Shown here: piece by piece, positions 6,205-12,757 of the stretch
How positions within the stretch are numbered: the first letter of the stretch is position 1
How the letters are laid out: every line of letters starts with the position of its first letter
NCBI GenBank assembly: GCA_002352215.1
Contig: DEIB01000012.1
Location: 1 to 13,113, forward strand
DNA from: Chthonomonas sp. UBA2785
GTDB lineage: Bacteria > Armatimonadota > Fimbriimonadia > Fimbriimonadales > Fimbriimonadaceae
Reading direction: 5' to 3'
DNA: 13,113 nucleotides
Notes under the pieces: generated by a model
Told to the model about the DNA's origin: nothing
Databases searched by the model: none
Seen by the model: the letters and a program-made list of their open reading frames with translations, nothing else
Program-made: the position numbers and the translations under genes

Positions 6205-6216
6205 GGAGTCACGCAC

Positions 6217-6771
6217 ATGTCACGAATTGGAATTAAGCCGATCGTCTTCCCGGGCAACGTCACCGTGGAAGTCGTGGACAATGTGGTTAAGGTCAAGGGT
6301 CCGAAGGGCGAGCTTCATCAGAAGGTGGCCGATTCGATCACCGTGGCCGTGGATGGCAACACCGTGACGGTGAGCCGCCCGGACAACCACCGCCTCAACC
6401 GATCTCAGCACGGTCTCACGCGCACCCTCATCGCCAACATGGTGGCCGGGGTGAGCGAAGGTCACGCCAAGTCGCTGGAAATCCACGGCGTTGGTTACCG
6501 CGCTACGCAGGCCGGCAGGGGCCTGACGCTGAGCCTGGGCTACAGCCACCCGGTGAACATTGATCCGGCGGACGGCATTGAATACGAACTGGTCGTGGAC
6601 GACAAGAAGAAGGTCACCACGATTATCGTGAAGGGCATTGACAAGGCCAAGGTTGGCCAAATGGCCGCTGACATTCGCAAGGCGCGCAAGCCGGACCCGT
6701 ACAAGGGCAAGGGCGTGCGCTACAAGGGCGAAGTGGTGCGGCTGCGACAAGGTAAGAGGGCGACGAAGTAA
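6217..6771 (+). CDS. rplF: 50S ribosomal protein L6
   Basis: 184 residues, full length. N-terminus SRIGIKPI and C-terminal PDPYKGKGVRYKGE are the L6 hallmarks; the two repeated L6 domains span about 1-82 and 83-176. L6 sits near the sarcin-ricin loop of 23S rRNA. AAGGAG precedes the start with good spacing. The stop and the rplR start share one base (TAATG), so translation of the two is likely coupled. Confidence 0.97.
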   Translation: MSRIGIKPIVFPGNVTVEVVDNVVKVKGPKGELHQKVADSITVAVDGNTVTVSRPDNHRLNRSQHGLTRTLIANMVAGVSEGHAKSLEIHGVGYRATQAGRGLTLSLGYSHPVNIDPADGIEYELVVDDKKKVTTIIVKGIDKAKVGQMAADIRKARKPDPYKGKGVRYKGEVVRLRQGKRATK

Positions 6772-7124
6772 TGGCGAAGACCACAAGATCCGACTCGCGC
6801 GTTGCACGTCATGGCCGCGTGCGGAAGAAGGTAACGGGCACCGCCGAACGGCCGCGCCTCTGCGTTTTCCGCAGCAGCAAGCACATCTACGCGCAAATTA
6901 TTGACGATACGACCGGGAACACCCTCGCAGCCGCGGGCAGTGTGGAAACGGGCAGCGACAAAGGCACCACGCAAGACGGCGCCCTGGCGGTTGGCAAGAA
7001 GGTTGCCGAGCGCGCCAAGGCGGCGGGAATCAAGGCGGTCGTTTTCGACCGTGGCGGCTTCCGCTATCAAGGTCGCATTGCGAAGGTTGCCGAAGGAGCC
7101 CGCGCCGCGGGTTTGGAGTTCTAA
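6771..7124 (+). CDS. rplR: 50S ribosomal protein L18
   Basis: 117 residues. ERPRLCVFRSSKHIYAQIID (26-45) and the C-terminal VVFDRGGFRYQGRIAKVAEG are the L18 blocks. L18 binds 5S rRNA together with L5 and L25. The ATG overlaps the rplF stop by one base and GGTAAGAGG lies just upstream inside rplF. rpsE starts 3 bp after the stop. No irregularity is seen. Confidence 0.97.
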   Translation: MAKTTRSDSRVARHGRVRKKVTGTAERPRLCVFRSSKHIYAQIIDDTTGNTLAAAGSVETGSDKGTTQDGALAVGKKVAERAKAAGIKAVVFDRGGFRYQGRIAKVAEGARAAGLEF

Positions 7125-7127
7125 ACC

Positions 7128-7703
7128 ATGGCACGTGGACCTCGTTTGGTTGGGCGTCGAGCCCCCAGTAATCGTAATGCCGAAGGGCCGCAACTCGACG
7201 TTCGCGTCGTTCGGTCCAACAAGGTGTCCAAGACCAACAAGGGTGGCAAGACGATGTCTTGGTCGATCCTCGTGGTCGTGGGCGACAACAAGGGCAGCAT
7301 TGGGCTCGGGCTTGGAAAGGCTCGTAGCATCCCCGATGCCATCCGCAAGGCCGAAGACGCAGCGCGCAAGGACATGTTCAAGATCGAAATGATCGGCAAC
7401 ACCATCCCGCACGAAGTCAAGGCTCACTATTCCAGCTCGACGGTCGTTCTGCGACCGGCCGCGCCCGGTACCGGGGTTAAGGCCGGTTCCGCCGTGCGCC
7501 AGTGTCTGGAAGCGGCGGGTGTGCACGACGTGCTGGCGAAGTGTCTTGGCAGCCGGAACAACGTGAACGTGGCCTACGCTACGGTCAAGGCGTTCAAGGA
7601 ACTGGCCAAGCCGGAAGCCTCCGCCCAGCGCCGAGGCAAGGACGCCAAGGAATTGGTGCCCTGGCTGGAGCGCGCCCGCAAGGAAGAGGCTGACCATGCT
7701 TAA
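7128..7703 (+). CDS. rpsE: 30S ribosomal protein S5
   Basis: 191 residues. The double-stranded-RNA-binding-like N-terminal S5 domain (about 24-90, with VRVVRSNKVSKTNKGGKTMSW...VVVGDNKGSIGLGLGKA) is followed by the C-terminal domain (TVVLRPAAPGTGVKAGSAVRQCLEAAGVHDVLAKCLGSRN). S5 shapes the mRNA entry region and decoding accuracy. No ribosome-binding site is visible in the 3-bp gap after rplR, so translation is presumably coupled. The final codons overlap rpmD by 8 bp (ATGCTTAA). Confidence 0.96.
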   Translation: MARGPRLVGRRAPSNRNAEGPQLDVRVVRSNKVSKTNKGGKTMSWSILVVVGDNKGSIGLGLGKARSIPDAIRKAEDAARKDMFKIEMIGNTIPHEVKAHYSSSTVVLRPAAPGTGVKAGSAVRQCLEAAGVHDVLAKCLGSRNNVNVAYATVKAFKELAKPEASAQRRGKDAKELVPWLERARKEEADHA

Positions 7704-8094
7704 GATCACCCTGAAGAAGAGCACCATTGGTGCCGTTCCGAAGAACCTGCGCACCGTGAAGGCCCTGGGCCTGAACAAGACCGGTCGCTTTGTGTACCAA
7801 GAAGACACGCCGGTGATTCGCGGCATGATCCACCAGGTCAAGCACCTGCTGGAAGTCGAAGAAGTGGAAGGCGTGACTAAGGTTCGCCGCCGCCGCCGCT
7901 TTGGCAAGCTGGAAGGCGCAGCCCCGGCGGCCGAAGCCAAGCCGGCCAAGAAGGAAGCGGTGAAGAAGGAATCCGCGACCAAGGAACCGGCCAAGAAGGC
8001 GACCGCCAAGAAGGCTGAAGCTCCGGCCGAAGCCGAAGCGGAAGCCAAGCCGAAGCGCGCTCGCGCCAAGAAATCCGAGGAGGAAGCTAAGTAA
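7696..8094 (+). CDS. rpmD: 50S ribosomal protein L30 with long Lys/Ala/Glu-rich C-terminal extension
   Basis: 132 residues, over twice the usual 58-60 of bacterial L30. Residues 1 to about 58 are the normal L30 fold: LKITLKKSTIGAVPKNLRTV, then ALGLNKTG and IRGMIHQVKHLLEVEEVE. Residues about 59-132 form a tail: a basic patch RRRRR (64-68), then alternating KK, EA, AP and AK repeats ending in KSEEEAK. The tail is probably disordered and rRNA-binding, by analogy with lysine-rich tails of other ribosomal proteins. It keeps the frame and ends directly at the rplO ATG, so it is not a frameshift artefact. The start overlaps rpsE by 8 bp. Confidence 0.93.
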   Translation: MLKITLKKSTIGAVPKNLRTVKALGLNKTGRFVYQEDTPVIRGMIHQVKHLLEVEEVEGVTKVRRRRRFGKLEGAAPAAEAKPAKKEAVKKESATKEPAKKATAKKAEAPAEAEAEAKPKRARAKKSEEEAK

Positions 8095-8532
8095 ATGTTG
8101 CACGAAATGAGCCCGAATCCGGGCAGCACCAAGCGCCGTCGCCGCGTTGGACGTGGCATCGGTAGCGGCATGGGCAAGACCTGCACGCGTGGCACCAAGG
8201 GTCAGAAGGCTCGCCGACAAATCAGTCCCTGGTTTGAAGGTGGTCAGACTCCGATCCACCGCCGACTTCCGGTAAAGAAGGGCTTCCGCAACGTCAACCA
8301 CAAGGAGTACGCGGTCGTCAACCTCGATGACCTCGAGAAGCACTTTGACAAGGGTGCTGAAGTCACCGCCGAGGCCTTGCTGGCCAAGGGTGTGATTGGA
8401 GGCATGATGGACGGCGTGAAGATCCTGGGCTTTGGTACTCTGAGCAAGAAGCTCAAGGTCAATGCGCACAAGTTCAGCGCCACGGCCAAGGCCGCGATTG
8501 AAGCTGCGGGCGGCGAGGCGGTCACTCTGTGA
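8095..8532 (+). CDS. rplO: 50S ribosomal protein L15
   Basis: 145 residues. MSPNPGSTKRRRRVGRGIGS (5-24), GKTCTRGTKGQKAR and FEGGQTPIHRRLPVKKGF are the L15 signature blocks. L15 is an early 50S assembly protein. The start follows the rpmD stop without a gap, with GGAGG 11 nt upstream; this start gives the usual MxLxxLxPxxGS-like N-terminus. The end overlaps the GTG of secY (GTGA). Confidence 0.97.
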   Translation: MLHEMSPNPGSTKRRRRVGRGIGSGMGKTCTRGTKGQKARRQISPWFEGGQTPIHRRLPVKKGFRNVNHKEYAVVNLDDLEKHFDKGAEVTAEALLAKGVIGGMMDGVKILGFGTLSKKLKVNAHKFSATAKAAIEAAGGEAVTL

Positions 8533-9881
8533 GCTTGGGGGGCGCGATTGGGGGGCCAATGGGCGCGCCCGGCGCCCCGCAACGTTCACTCACGGAAACC
8601 CTTCGGCTCGCTTGGGCCGATGAGGAACTAAGAGGACGAATTACCTTCGTCCTCATCATCTTTGCGGTTTACGCGCTTTGCATCCACGTGGTCGTGCCCA
8701 TTCCGGGCGTGCAACCGGCCATGTTGGAAAAGCTGGTGAACGATAACTCGTTCCTCGGCCTGATGAACCAGATCGGGGGCGGTGCTTTCAAGCGGCTGTC
8801 CATTTTGGCGCTCGGCCTTGGGCCATACATTTCGGCCAGCATCATCCTGCAAGTCCTTACCTACGCCAACCCGGCGTGGAAGATGGAGCTCCAAGAAGGG
8901 GGCGAATACGCACGCAAGCAGCAGAATCGCCGCACGCGCGCCCTGGCCCTGATTTTGGGTGTGTTCCAGTCGGTCGGGATCTTCCAGCTCATTGCGCGGC
9001 CCCTGGCCATCACGCCGACCGTGCAGCAATACGTAACGGTCGCTGTCTTCTGGACCGCCGGTTCATTCCTATTGCTGTGGCTGGGTGAACAAGCGAGCGA
9101 AAAAGGCATTGGCAACGGCGTTTCCTTGCTCATTTTCGCGGGGATTATCATCTCCATGCCGAGCCTGGTGGAGCAAATCCAGCGCAACTACGGCGTATTG
9201 GTGCAGTGGTGGCAATTGGTCATCGTGGCGGCTCTGTTCCTGGCGGTGACGTACTTCGTAGTGCTCTTCACCACGGCGCAGCGGCGCATCCCGGTGCAGC
9301 ACATGCGGCGGAACTTTGGCACGCAGGCCAAGGGCGGTGGCACCAGCTACTTGCCCATCTCGGTGAACATGGCGGGGGTTATCCCGGTCATCTTCGCGGT
9401 GGCGCTGATTTACATGCCGTACCAGTTCCAACAGATGTTCCCGGCCGGTTCGTCCATGCACGATGCCCTCGGCAACATCGGTGCCTTTATGGCGCCGGAC
9501 TTCAGCCGCTGGCAAGGCTACGTTGGTGCATTCATCTATATGCTGTTGATCTTCGGCTTCACCTTTGTGTGGAACGCGATGATCTACAACGTGGAGGACA
9601 TCGCCAACAACCTTAAGCGGGCCGGCAGCTACGTGCCGGGCATTCGTCCGGGCAAGCAGACCAAGGACTTCCTCAACGGCGTCATTACTCGCGTGACCTT
9701 TGTGGGGGCTCTGTTCCTCTCGATTGCCGCGCTGAGCCAGTACGTCTTCCCGTTGTTCGTGAATATCCCGAGCATTGGCATGATTGGGGGCACCTCGCTT
9801 CTCATCATGGTGAGCGTGGCGCTGGAAACCATGCGCCAGATTGAAGCCAACCTGATCACCAAGCAATACGGCGGAGGCTAA
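8529..9881 (+). CDS. secY: Preprotein translocase subunit SecY
   Basis: 450 residues with about ten hydrophobic segments, forming the Sec channel pore in the inner membrane. Seen: first segment about 38-57, FKRLSILALGLGPYISASIILQVL (87-110), EGGEYARKQQNRR loop (123-135), LGEQASEKGIGNGVSLLIF (185-203), the RRIPVQ cytosolic loop (252-257), and the SecA/ribosome-contacting loop NLKRAGSYVPGIRPGKQT (361-378). The GTG at 8529 overlaps the rplO stop (GTGA) and has GAGG upstream. Met11 (ATG at 8559) is an alternative start, since the first ten residues are Gly-rich and not typical. The partners SecE and SecG are elsewhere. Confidence 0.96.
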   Translation: MSLGGAIGGPMGAPGAPQRSLTETLRLAWADEELRGRITFVLIIFAVYALCIHVVVPIPGVQPAMLEKLVNDNSFLGLMNQIGGGAFKRLSILALGLGPYISASIILQVLTYANPAWKMELQEGGEYARKQQNRRTRALALILGVFQSVGIFQLIARPLAITPTVQQYVTVAVFWTAGSFLLLWLGEQASEKGIGNGVSLLIFAGIIISMPSLVEQIQRNYGVLVQWWQLVIVAALFLAVTYFVVLFTTAQRRIPVQHMRRNFGTQAKGGGTSYLPISVNMAGVIPVIFAVALIYMPYQFQQMFPAGSSMHDALGNIGAFMAPDFSRWQGYVGAFIYMLLIFGFTFVWNAMIYNVEDIANNLKRAGSYVPGIRPGKQTKDFLNGVITRVTFVGALFLSIAALSQYVFPLFVNIPSIGMIGGTSLLIMVSVALETMRQIEANLITKQYGGG

Positions 9882-9887
9882 CCCGGT

Positions 9888-10538
9888 TTGCCGATCCGAT
9901 TGATTTTGATCGGCCCCCCGGGCGTTGGTAAAGGCACCCAAGCCGCTCTCATCGAAGAGCGCTTGGGTGTTCGCACTCTCAGCAGCGGCGTGATTTTCCG
10001 CGCGGAGATCGAAGCCGAAACCGACCTGGGCCAGCTTGCCAAGAGCTACATCGATCGGGGCGAACTGGTGCCCAACGGCGTCACCATTCAGATGATGCTG
10101 AAGCGCATCCGCTCGGACGAAGCTCGCAAGAAAGGGTTTGTGTTGGACGGATTCCCGCGCACCATCCGGCAGGCCGAAGCCCTTGAACTCGAGCTCAATC
10201 AGGCGGAGATGCCCATCCAAAGGGTCATCTCTCTGGAAGTCTCGGAAGACGTTTTGATTCGCCGCCTGAGTGGCCGGCTGGGCTGCACCAAGTGCGGCGC
10301 CCTCTATCATCGCACGAACAAGCCGCCGAAGCGCGACGGCCTTTGCGACGTGTGCAATAGTCCGCTCTTTGTGCGGGCTGACGACCAGCCCGACACGATC
10401 CGGCAACGCCTGGTCGTGTTCAACGAGCAAACCTCTCCGCTGGTGGAGTTCTACGAGGAGCGCGGCATGCTCCGGCATGTGGATGCCACGCACGAGGCCG
10501 AAGAGGTCTACCGAGAGATCATAGAGGGACTCTCGTGA
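9888..10538 (+). CDS. adk: Adenylate kinase, zinc-LID type
   Basis: 216 residues. It interconverts AMP + ATP and 2 ADP in the cytosol. P-loop GPPGVGKGT (9-17), LDGFPRT (86-92), GR (129-130) and RADDQPDTIRQRL (163-175) are present. The LID holds Cys133-x2-Cys136 and Cys153-x2-Cys156, a structural zinc site. The start is TTG at 9888: the P-loop begins within ten residues and no ATG or GTG is available, while GGAGG lies 10 nt upstream. The AMP-site segment usually ISTGD-x2-R reads LSSGVIFR (31-38), with Val35 in place of the conserved Asp. The gene overlaps map by GTGA and, as in many bacteria, follows secY. Confidence 0.95.
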   Translation: MPIRLILIGPPGVGKGTQAALIEERLGVRTLSSGVIFRAEIEAETDLGQLAKSYIDRGELVPNGVTIQMMLKRIRSDEARKKGFVLDGFPRTIRQAEALELELNQAEMPIQRVISLEVSEDVLIRRLSGRLGCTKCGALYHRTNKPPKRDGLCDVCNSPLFVRADDQPDTIRQRLVVFNEQTSPLVEFYEERGMLRHVDATHEAEEVYREIIEGLS

Positions 10539-11299
10539 TTACGATCAAATCCAAGAGCGAACTGGACATCATGCGCGAGGGCGGCCGGATTCTGGCCACC
10601 ACCATGCGCGAGGTCAGTTCCGCCATCCGCCCGGGCCGCACCACGCCTCGCGAGCTCGATGAACTCGCGCTCAAGACGATCCGCGCGCACGGTGCGGAGC
10701 CCAGCTTCCTCGGATACCGGGGCTTCCCCGCCGCCGCGTGCATCAGCGTCAATGAGGTGGTCGTCCACGGCATTCCCGATGACCGCACGCTGCAAGAAGG
10801 CGACATCATTGGCCTCGACTTTGGCGTGTTCTACAAGGGGTTCCACACGGACAGCGCGTGGACCTTCCCGGTGGGTCAGATCAGCCGCGAGGCGCAGCGC
10901 TTGCTCAACATCACGCGGGAGTCACTGTTCCAGGGGATCGCCCAGGCTCGTGAGGGCAACCGGGTGGGCGACATCAGCCAGAAGATTCAAAAGTACGTCG
11001 AAGGCGCCGGCTACAGCATCGTGACGGATCTGGTCGGTCACGGCATCGGCAAGAAGCTGCACGAAGAGCCCAGCGTGCCCAACTTTGGCCGCGCCGGGCG
11101 TGGAGAGCGCCTGCGCAACGGCATGACGATCTGCATTGAGCCTATGGTCAACGCGGGCCGCCCCGAAGTGGTGACCTTGCCGGATGACTGGACGCTCGTG
11201 ACGAAGGACGGTACACTCTCCGCACACTTCGAACACACTGTCGCCATCACGCCGGACGGTCCGGTGCTGCTGACGGCGGACGAAGCCAACCCTCTATAA
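10535..11299 (+). CDS. map: Methionine aminopeptidase, type I
   Basis: 254 residues. It removes the initiator Met from new proteins. The five metal ligands are visible: Asp95 (GLDFG), Asp106 (HTDSAWTF), His169 (GHGIG), Glu202 (IEPM) and Glu233 (FEHT); His78 (VVVHGIP) is the substrate-binding His. No N-terminal zinc-finger extension is present. The GTG start overlaps the adk stop by 4 bp, so translation is likely coupled. infA follows after 3 bp. Confidence 0.97.
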   Translation: MITIKSKSELDIMREGGRILATTMREVSSAIRPGRTTPRELDELALKTIRAHGAEPSFLGYRGFPAAACISVNEVVVHGIPDDRTLQEGDIIGLDFGVFYKGFHTDSAWTFPVGQISREAQRLLNITRESLFQGIAQAREGNRVGDISQKIQKYVEGAGYSIVTDLVGHGIGKKLHEEPSVPNFGRAGRGERLRNGMTICIEPMVNAGRPEVVTLPDDWTLVTKDGTLSAHFEHTVAITPDGPVLLTADEANPL

Positions 11300-11302
11300 G
11301 CT

Positions 11303-11572
11303 ATGGCCCGACGACGTCGCCCCTTTACTTACAAGGAGAAAACGGATCCGAACAAGGAGTCCGTCATTACCCTTGACGCCAAGATCGTGGAGAATCTCCC
11401 GAATACCCAGTTCAAAGTGATGCTGCTGGAGACGGAGAGCGAAATTCTGTGCACGATTAGCGGCAAAATGCGGCGCCACTGGATCCGATTGATGGAAGGC
11501 GACCGTGTGAAAGTTGAAATCACGCCTTACGACCCGGAACGGGGTCGGATCGTTTTCCGCTACAACGACTAA
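11303..11572 (+). CDS. infA: Translation initiation factor IF-1 with N-terminal extension
   Basis: 89 residues against the usual 71-73. The S1-like OB fold is clear: IVENLPNTQFKVML (28-41), ISGKMRRHWIRLMEGDRVKVEITPYD (52-77), RGRIVFRY (80-87). IF-1 occupies the 30S A site during initiation. Relative to E. coli IF-1 there are about 15 extra N-terminal residues with an Arg cluster (MARRRRPFTYKEK) and one extra residue in the beta hairpin near 44-47. No later ATG, GTG or TTG would give a standard start, so the extension appears real. No ribosome-binding site is visible 3 bp after map. It is the last gene before a 239-bp gap. Confidence 0.95.
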   Translation: MARRRRPFTYKEKTDPNKESVITLDAKIVENLPNTQFKVMLLETESEILCTISGKMRRHWIRLMEGDRVKVEITPYDPERGRIVFRYND

Positions 11573-11682
11573 CGCGAGGTCCCGCCGCTGGGGGGACGTT
11601 GCCGCAAAGATTGTGCGGACATGACCGGGCCGATGGCCCCGCTTTGTCGCCGAAGCCCTAGAGATAGAGGCCCGTCGACCGG

Positions 11683-11688
11683 TATAGT
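11683..11688 (+). promoter_or_regulatory. Candidate -10 for the rpmJ-rpsM-rpsK-rpoA unit
   Basis: TATAGT differs from the TATAAT consensus at one position. It would give a start near 11695 and a leader of about 117 nt. No good -35 is seen at 17-bp spacing. Confidence 0.4.
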
Positions 11689-11731
11689 TTGCGTTCGCGT
11701 TAGCTTCCAAGTGAGGCAAATGCGAACGTGA
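11689..11731 (+). repeat. Inverted repeat beside the rpmJ promoter
   Basis: CGTTCGC (11692-11698) and GCGAACG (11722-11728) are perfect inverted copies separated by 23 nt; three more outer pairs (two wobble) are possible in RNA. Because it starts at the predicted transcription start it may be a protein-binding operator rather than a full leader hairpin. Role unknown. Confidence 0.4.
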
Positions 11732-11811
11732 TAGAGCCTCGCGCGCCTTTCAGGACGTGGGACGCTATCAAAAAGTCGCCCGGCCTAGCAAAACAGGTCA
11801 AGGTGAGCGCG

Positions 11812-11925
11812 ATGAAAGTTCGAGCAAGTGTAAAGAAAATTTGCGAAAAGTGCAAGGTGATCAAGCGGGCGGGTGTCGTTCGGGTGATCTGTGAAAACCC
11901 CAAGCACAAGCAACGACAAGGCTAA
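11812..11925 (+). CDS. rpmJ: 50S ribosomal protein L36
   Basis: 37 residues, the standard short L36. MKVRASVKKICEKCKVI opens it, and the zinc ligands are Cys11, Cys14, Cys27 and His32. AAGGTGA lies about 7 nt before the ATG. A longer open frame from 11728 exists but adds 28 residues that L36 never has. L36 is a late 50S protein. It heads the alpha-operon part and is followed by rpsM after 27 bp. Confidence 0.96.
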   Translation: MKVRASVKKICEKCKVIKRAGVVRVICENPKHKQRQG

Positions 11926-11952
11926 AGGAAGAAACCAAGGAATTAGAGAAAG

Positions 11953-12330
11953 ATGGCGCGTATTGCTGGTGTAGACCTCCCGCGAGACAAGGCTGTTTAT
12001 TACAGCATTCAGAGCATTTTTGGCGTTGGCCCGAAGGTGGCGACCGAGATCTTGGAAAAGACCGGTATTGACCCCCGGACCAAGGTTCGCGACCTGTCGG
12101 ACGACCAGATTGGTGCCATCCGCCAGACCCTGGACGAGAACTATCAGGTGGAAGGGGACCTGCGCCGCGAAATCTTCTCGAACATTCGACGACTGATCGA
12201 AATCGGTAGCTACCGTGGCCTGCGCCATCGCCGCGGCTTGCCGACGCGCGGTCAGAACACTCGCCGCAACGCCCGCACTCGCAAGGGTAAGGCCAAGACC
12301 GTTGCCGGCAAGAAGAAGGCCAAGAAGTAA
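11953..12330 (+). CDS. rpsM: 30S ribosomal protein S13
   Basis: 125 residues. ARIAGVDLPRDK (2-13), IFGVGPKVATEIL (22-34) and SYRGLRHRRGLPTRGQNTRRNARTRKG (86-112) are S13 hallmarks; the Lys-rich end (GKKKAKK) reaches toward the P-site tRNA. S13 forms bridges to the 50S subunit. The A/G-rich upstream segment carries AAGGA and GAGAAAG, of which the latter is close to the ATG. rpsK follows after 9 bp. Confidence 0.97.
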   Translation: MARIAGVDLPRDKAVYYSIQSIFGVGPKVATEILEKTGIDPRTKVRDLSDDQIGAIRQTLDENYQVEGDLRREIFSNIRRLIEIGSYRGLRHRRGLPTRGQNTRRNARTRKGKAKTVAGKKKAKK

Positions 12331-12339
12331 GGACGAACC

Positions 12340-12732
12340 ATGGCACGCAAGACCACAACCCGAGGCAAGCAGAAGGAGCGACGTCAGGTCGCCCACGGCC
12401 GAGCCTACGTTCACGCCACTTTCAACAACACCATCGTGTCCATCACCGACCCGCAGGGCAACGTGCTTTGCTGGGCCAGTGCCGGCCACGTGGGCTTCAA
12501 GGGCAGCCGCAAGGGCACCCCGTTTGCCGCTCAGCTCAGCGCCGAAAGCTGCTGCAAGAAGGCCAAGGAGCACGGCATGGCTTCGGTCGATGTCTACATC
12601 TCCGGCCCGGGTAGCGGTCGCGAAACGGCCATCCGCAGCCTGAATGCGAACGGCCTGGAAGTCAAGACGATCCGCGACATCACGCCGCTGCCGCATAACG
12701 GTTGCCGCCCGCCCAAGAAGCGCCGCGTCTAA
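12340..12732 (+). CDS. rpsK: 30S ribosomal protein S11
   Basis: 130 residues. AYVHATFNNTIVSITDPQGN (22-41), GFKGSRKGTPFAAQ (52-65) and ISGPGSGRETAIRSL (87-101), ending in ITPLPHNGCRPPKKRRV, are S11 signatures. S11 lines the 30S platform near the Shine-Dalgarno helix. AAGGA lies about 7 nt before the ATG. In many bacteria rpsD follows; here rpoA follows directly after 25 bp. Confidence 0.97.
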   Translation: MARKTTTRGKQKERRQVAHGRAYVHATFNNTIVSITDPQGNVLCWASAGHVGFKGSRKGTPFAAQLSAESCCKKAKEHGMASVDVYISGPGSGRETAIRSLNANGLEVKTIRDITPLPHNGCRPPKKRRV

Positions 12733-12757
12733 GCCCTCTCACCTCTCCTCGAATCTC

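Larger units (their letters stand above)
11573..11811 (+). promoter_or_regulatory. Non-coding gap between infA and rpmJ with hairpins and a candidate promoter
   Basis: 239 bp, unusual inside this otherwise packed cluster. Three short hairpins come in a row: GTCCC/GGGAC (11579-11597), CCGCA/TGCGG (11602-11618) and GGGCC-GAT-GGCCC (11627-11639), the last followed by CGCTTTGT, so it could be a weak terminator. A TATAGT -10 lies at 11683-11688 and an inverted repeat at 11689-11731. An open frame runs into rpmJ from 11728, but its codons do not resemble any ribosomal protein. Confidence 0.5.

Noticed and set aside
7918..8091. L30 tail DNA as a tandem repeat or inserted element
   Set aside because: Units are irregular in length and sequence; the repetitiveness reflects Lys/Ala/Glu codons, with no flanking direct repeats.
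6720..8198. Long minus-strand open frame (492 codons) opposite rplR, rpsE and rpmD
   Set aside because: It is the complement of real ribosomal genes, with low-complexity composition and no motif or ribosome-binding site.
9069..10493. Minus-strand open frame (474 codons) opposite secY and adk
   Set aside because: Shadow of secY and adk codon bias; His/Arg-rich with no recognisable fold.
11728..11925. Longer reading of rpmJ from a GTG at 11728 (65 residues)
   Set aside because: L36 is about 37 residues; the ATG at 11812 has a good ribosome-binding site and gives the exact family N-terminus, while the upstream codons show no similarity.
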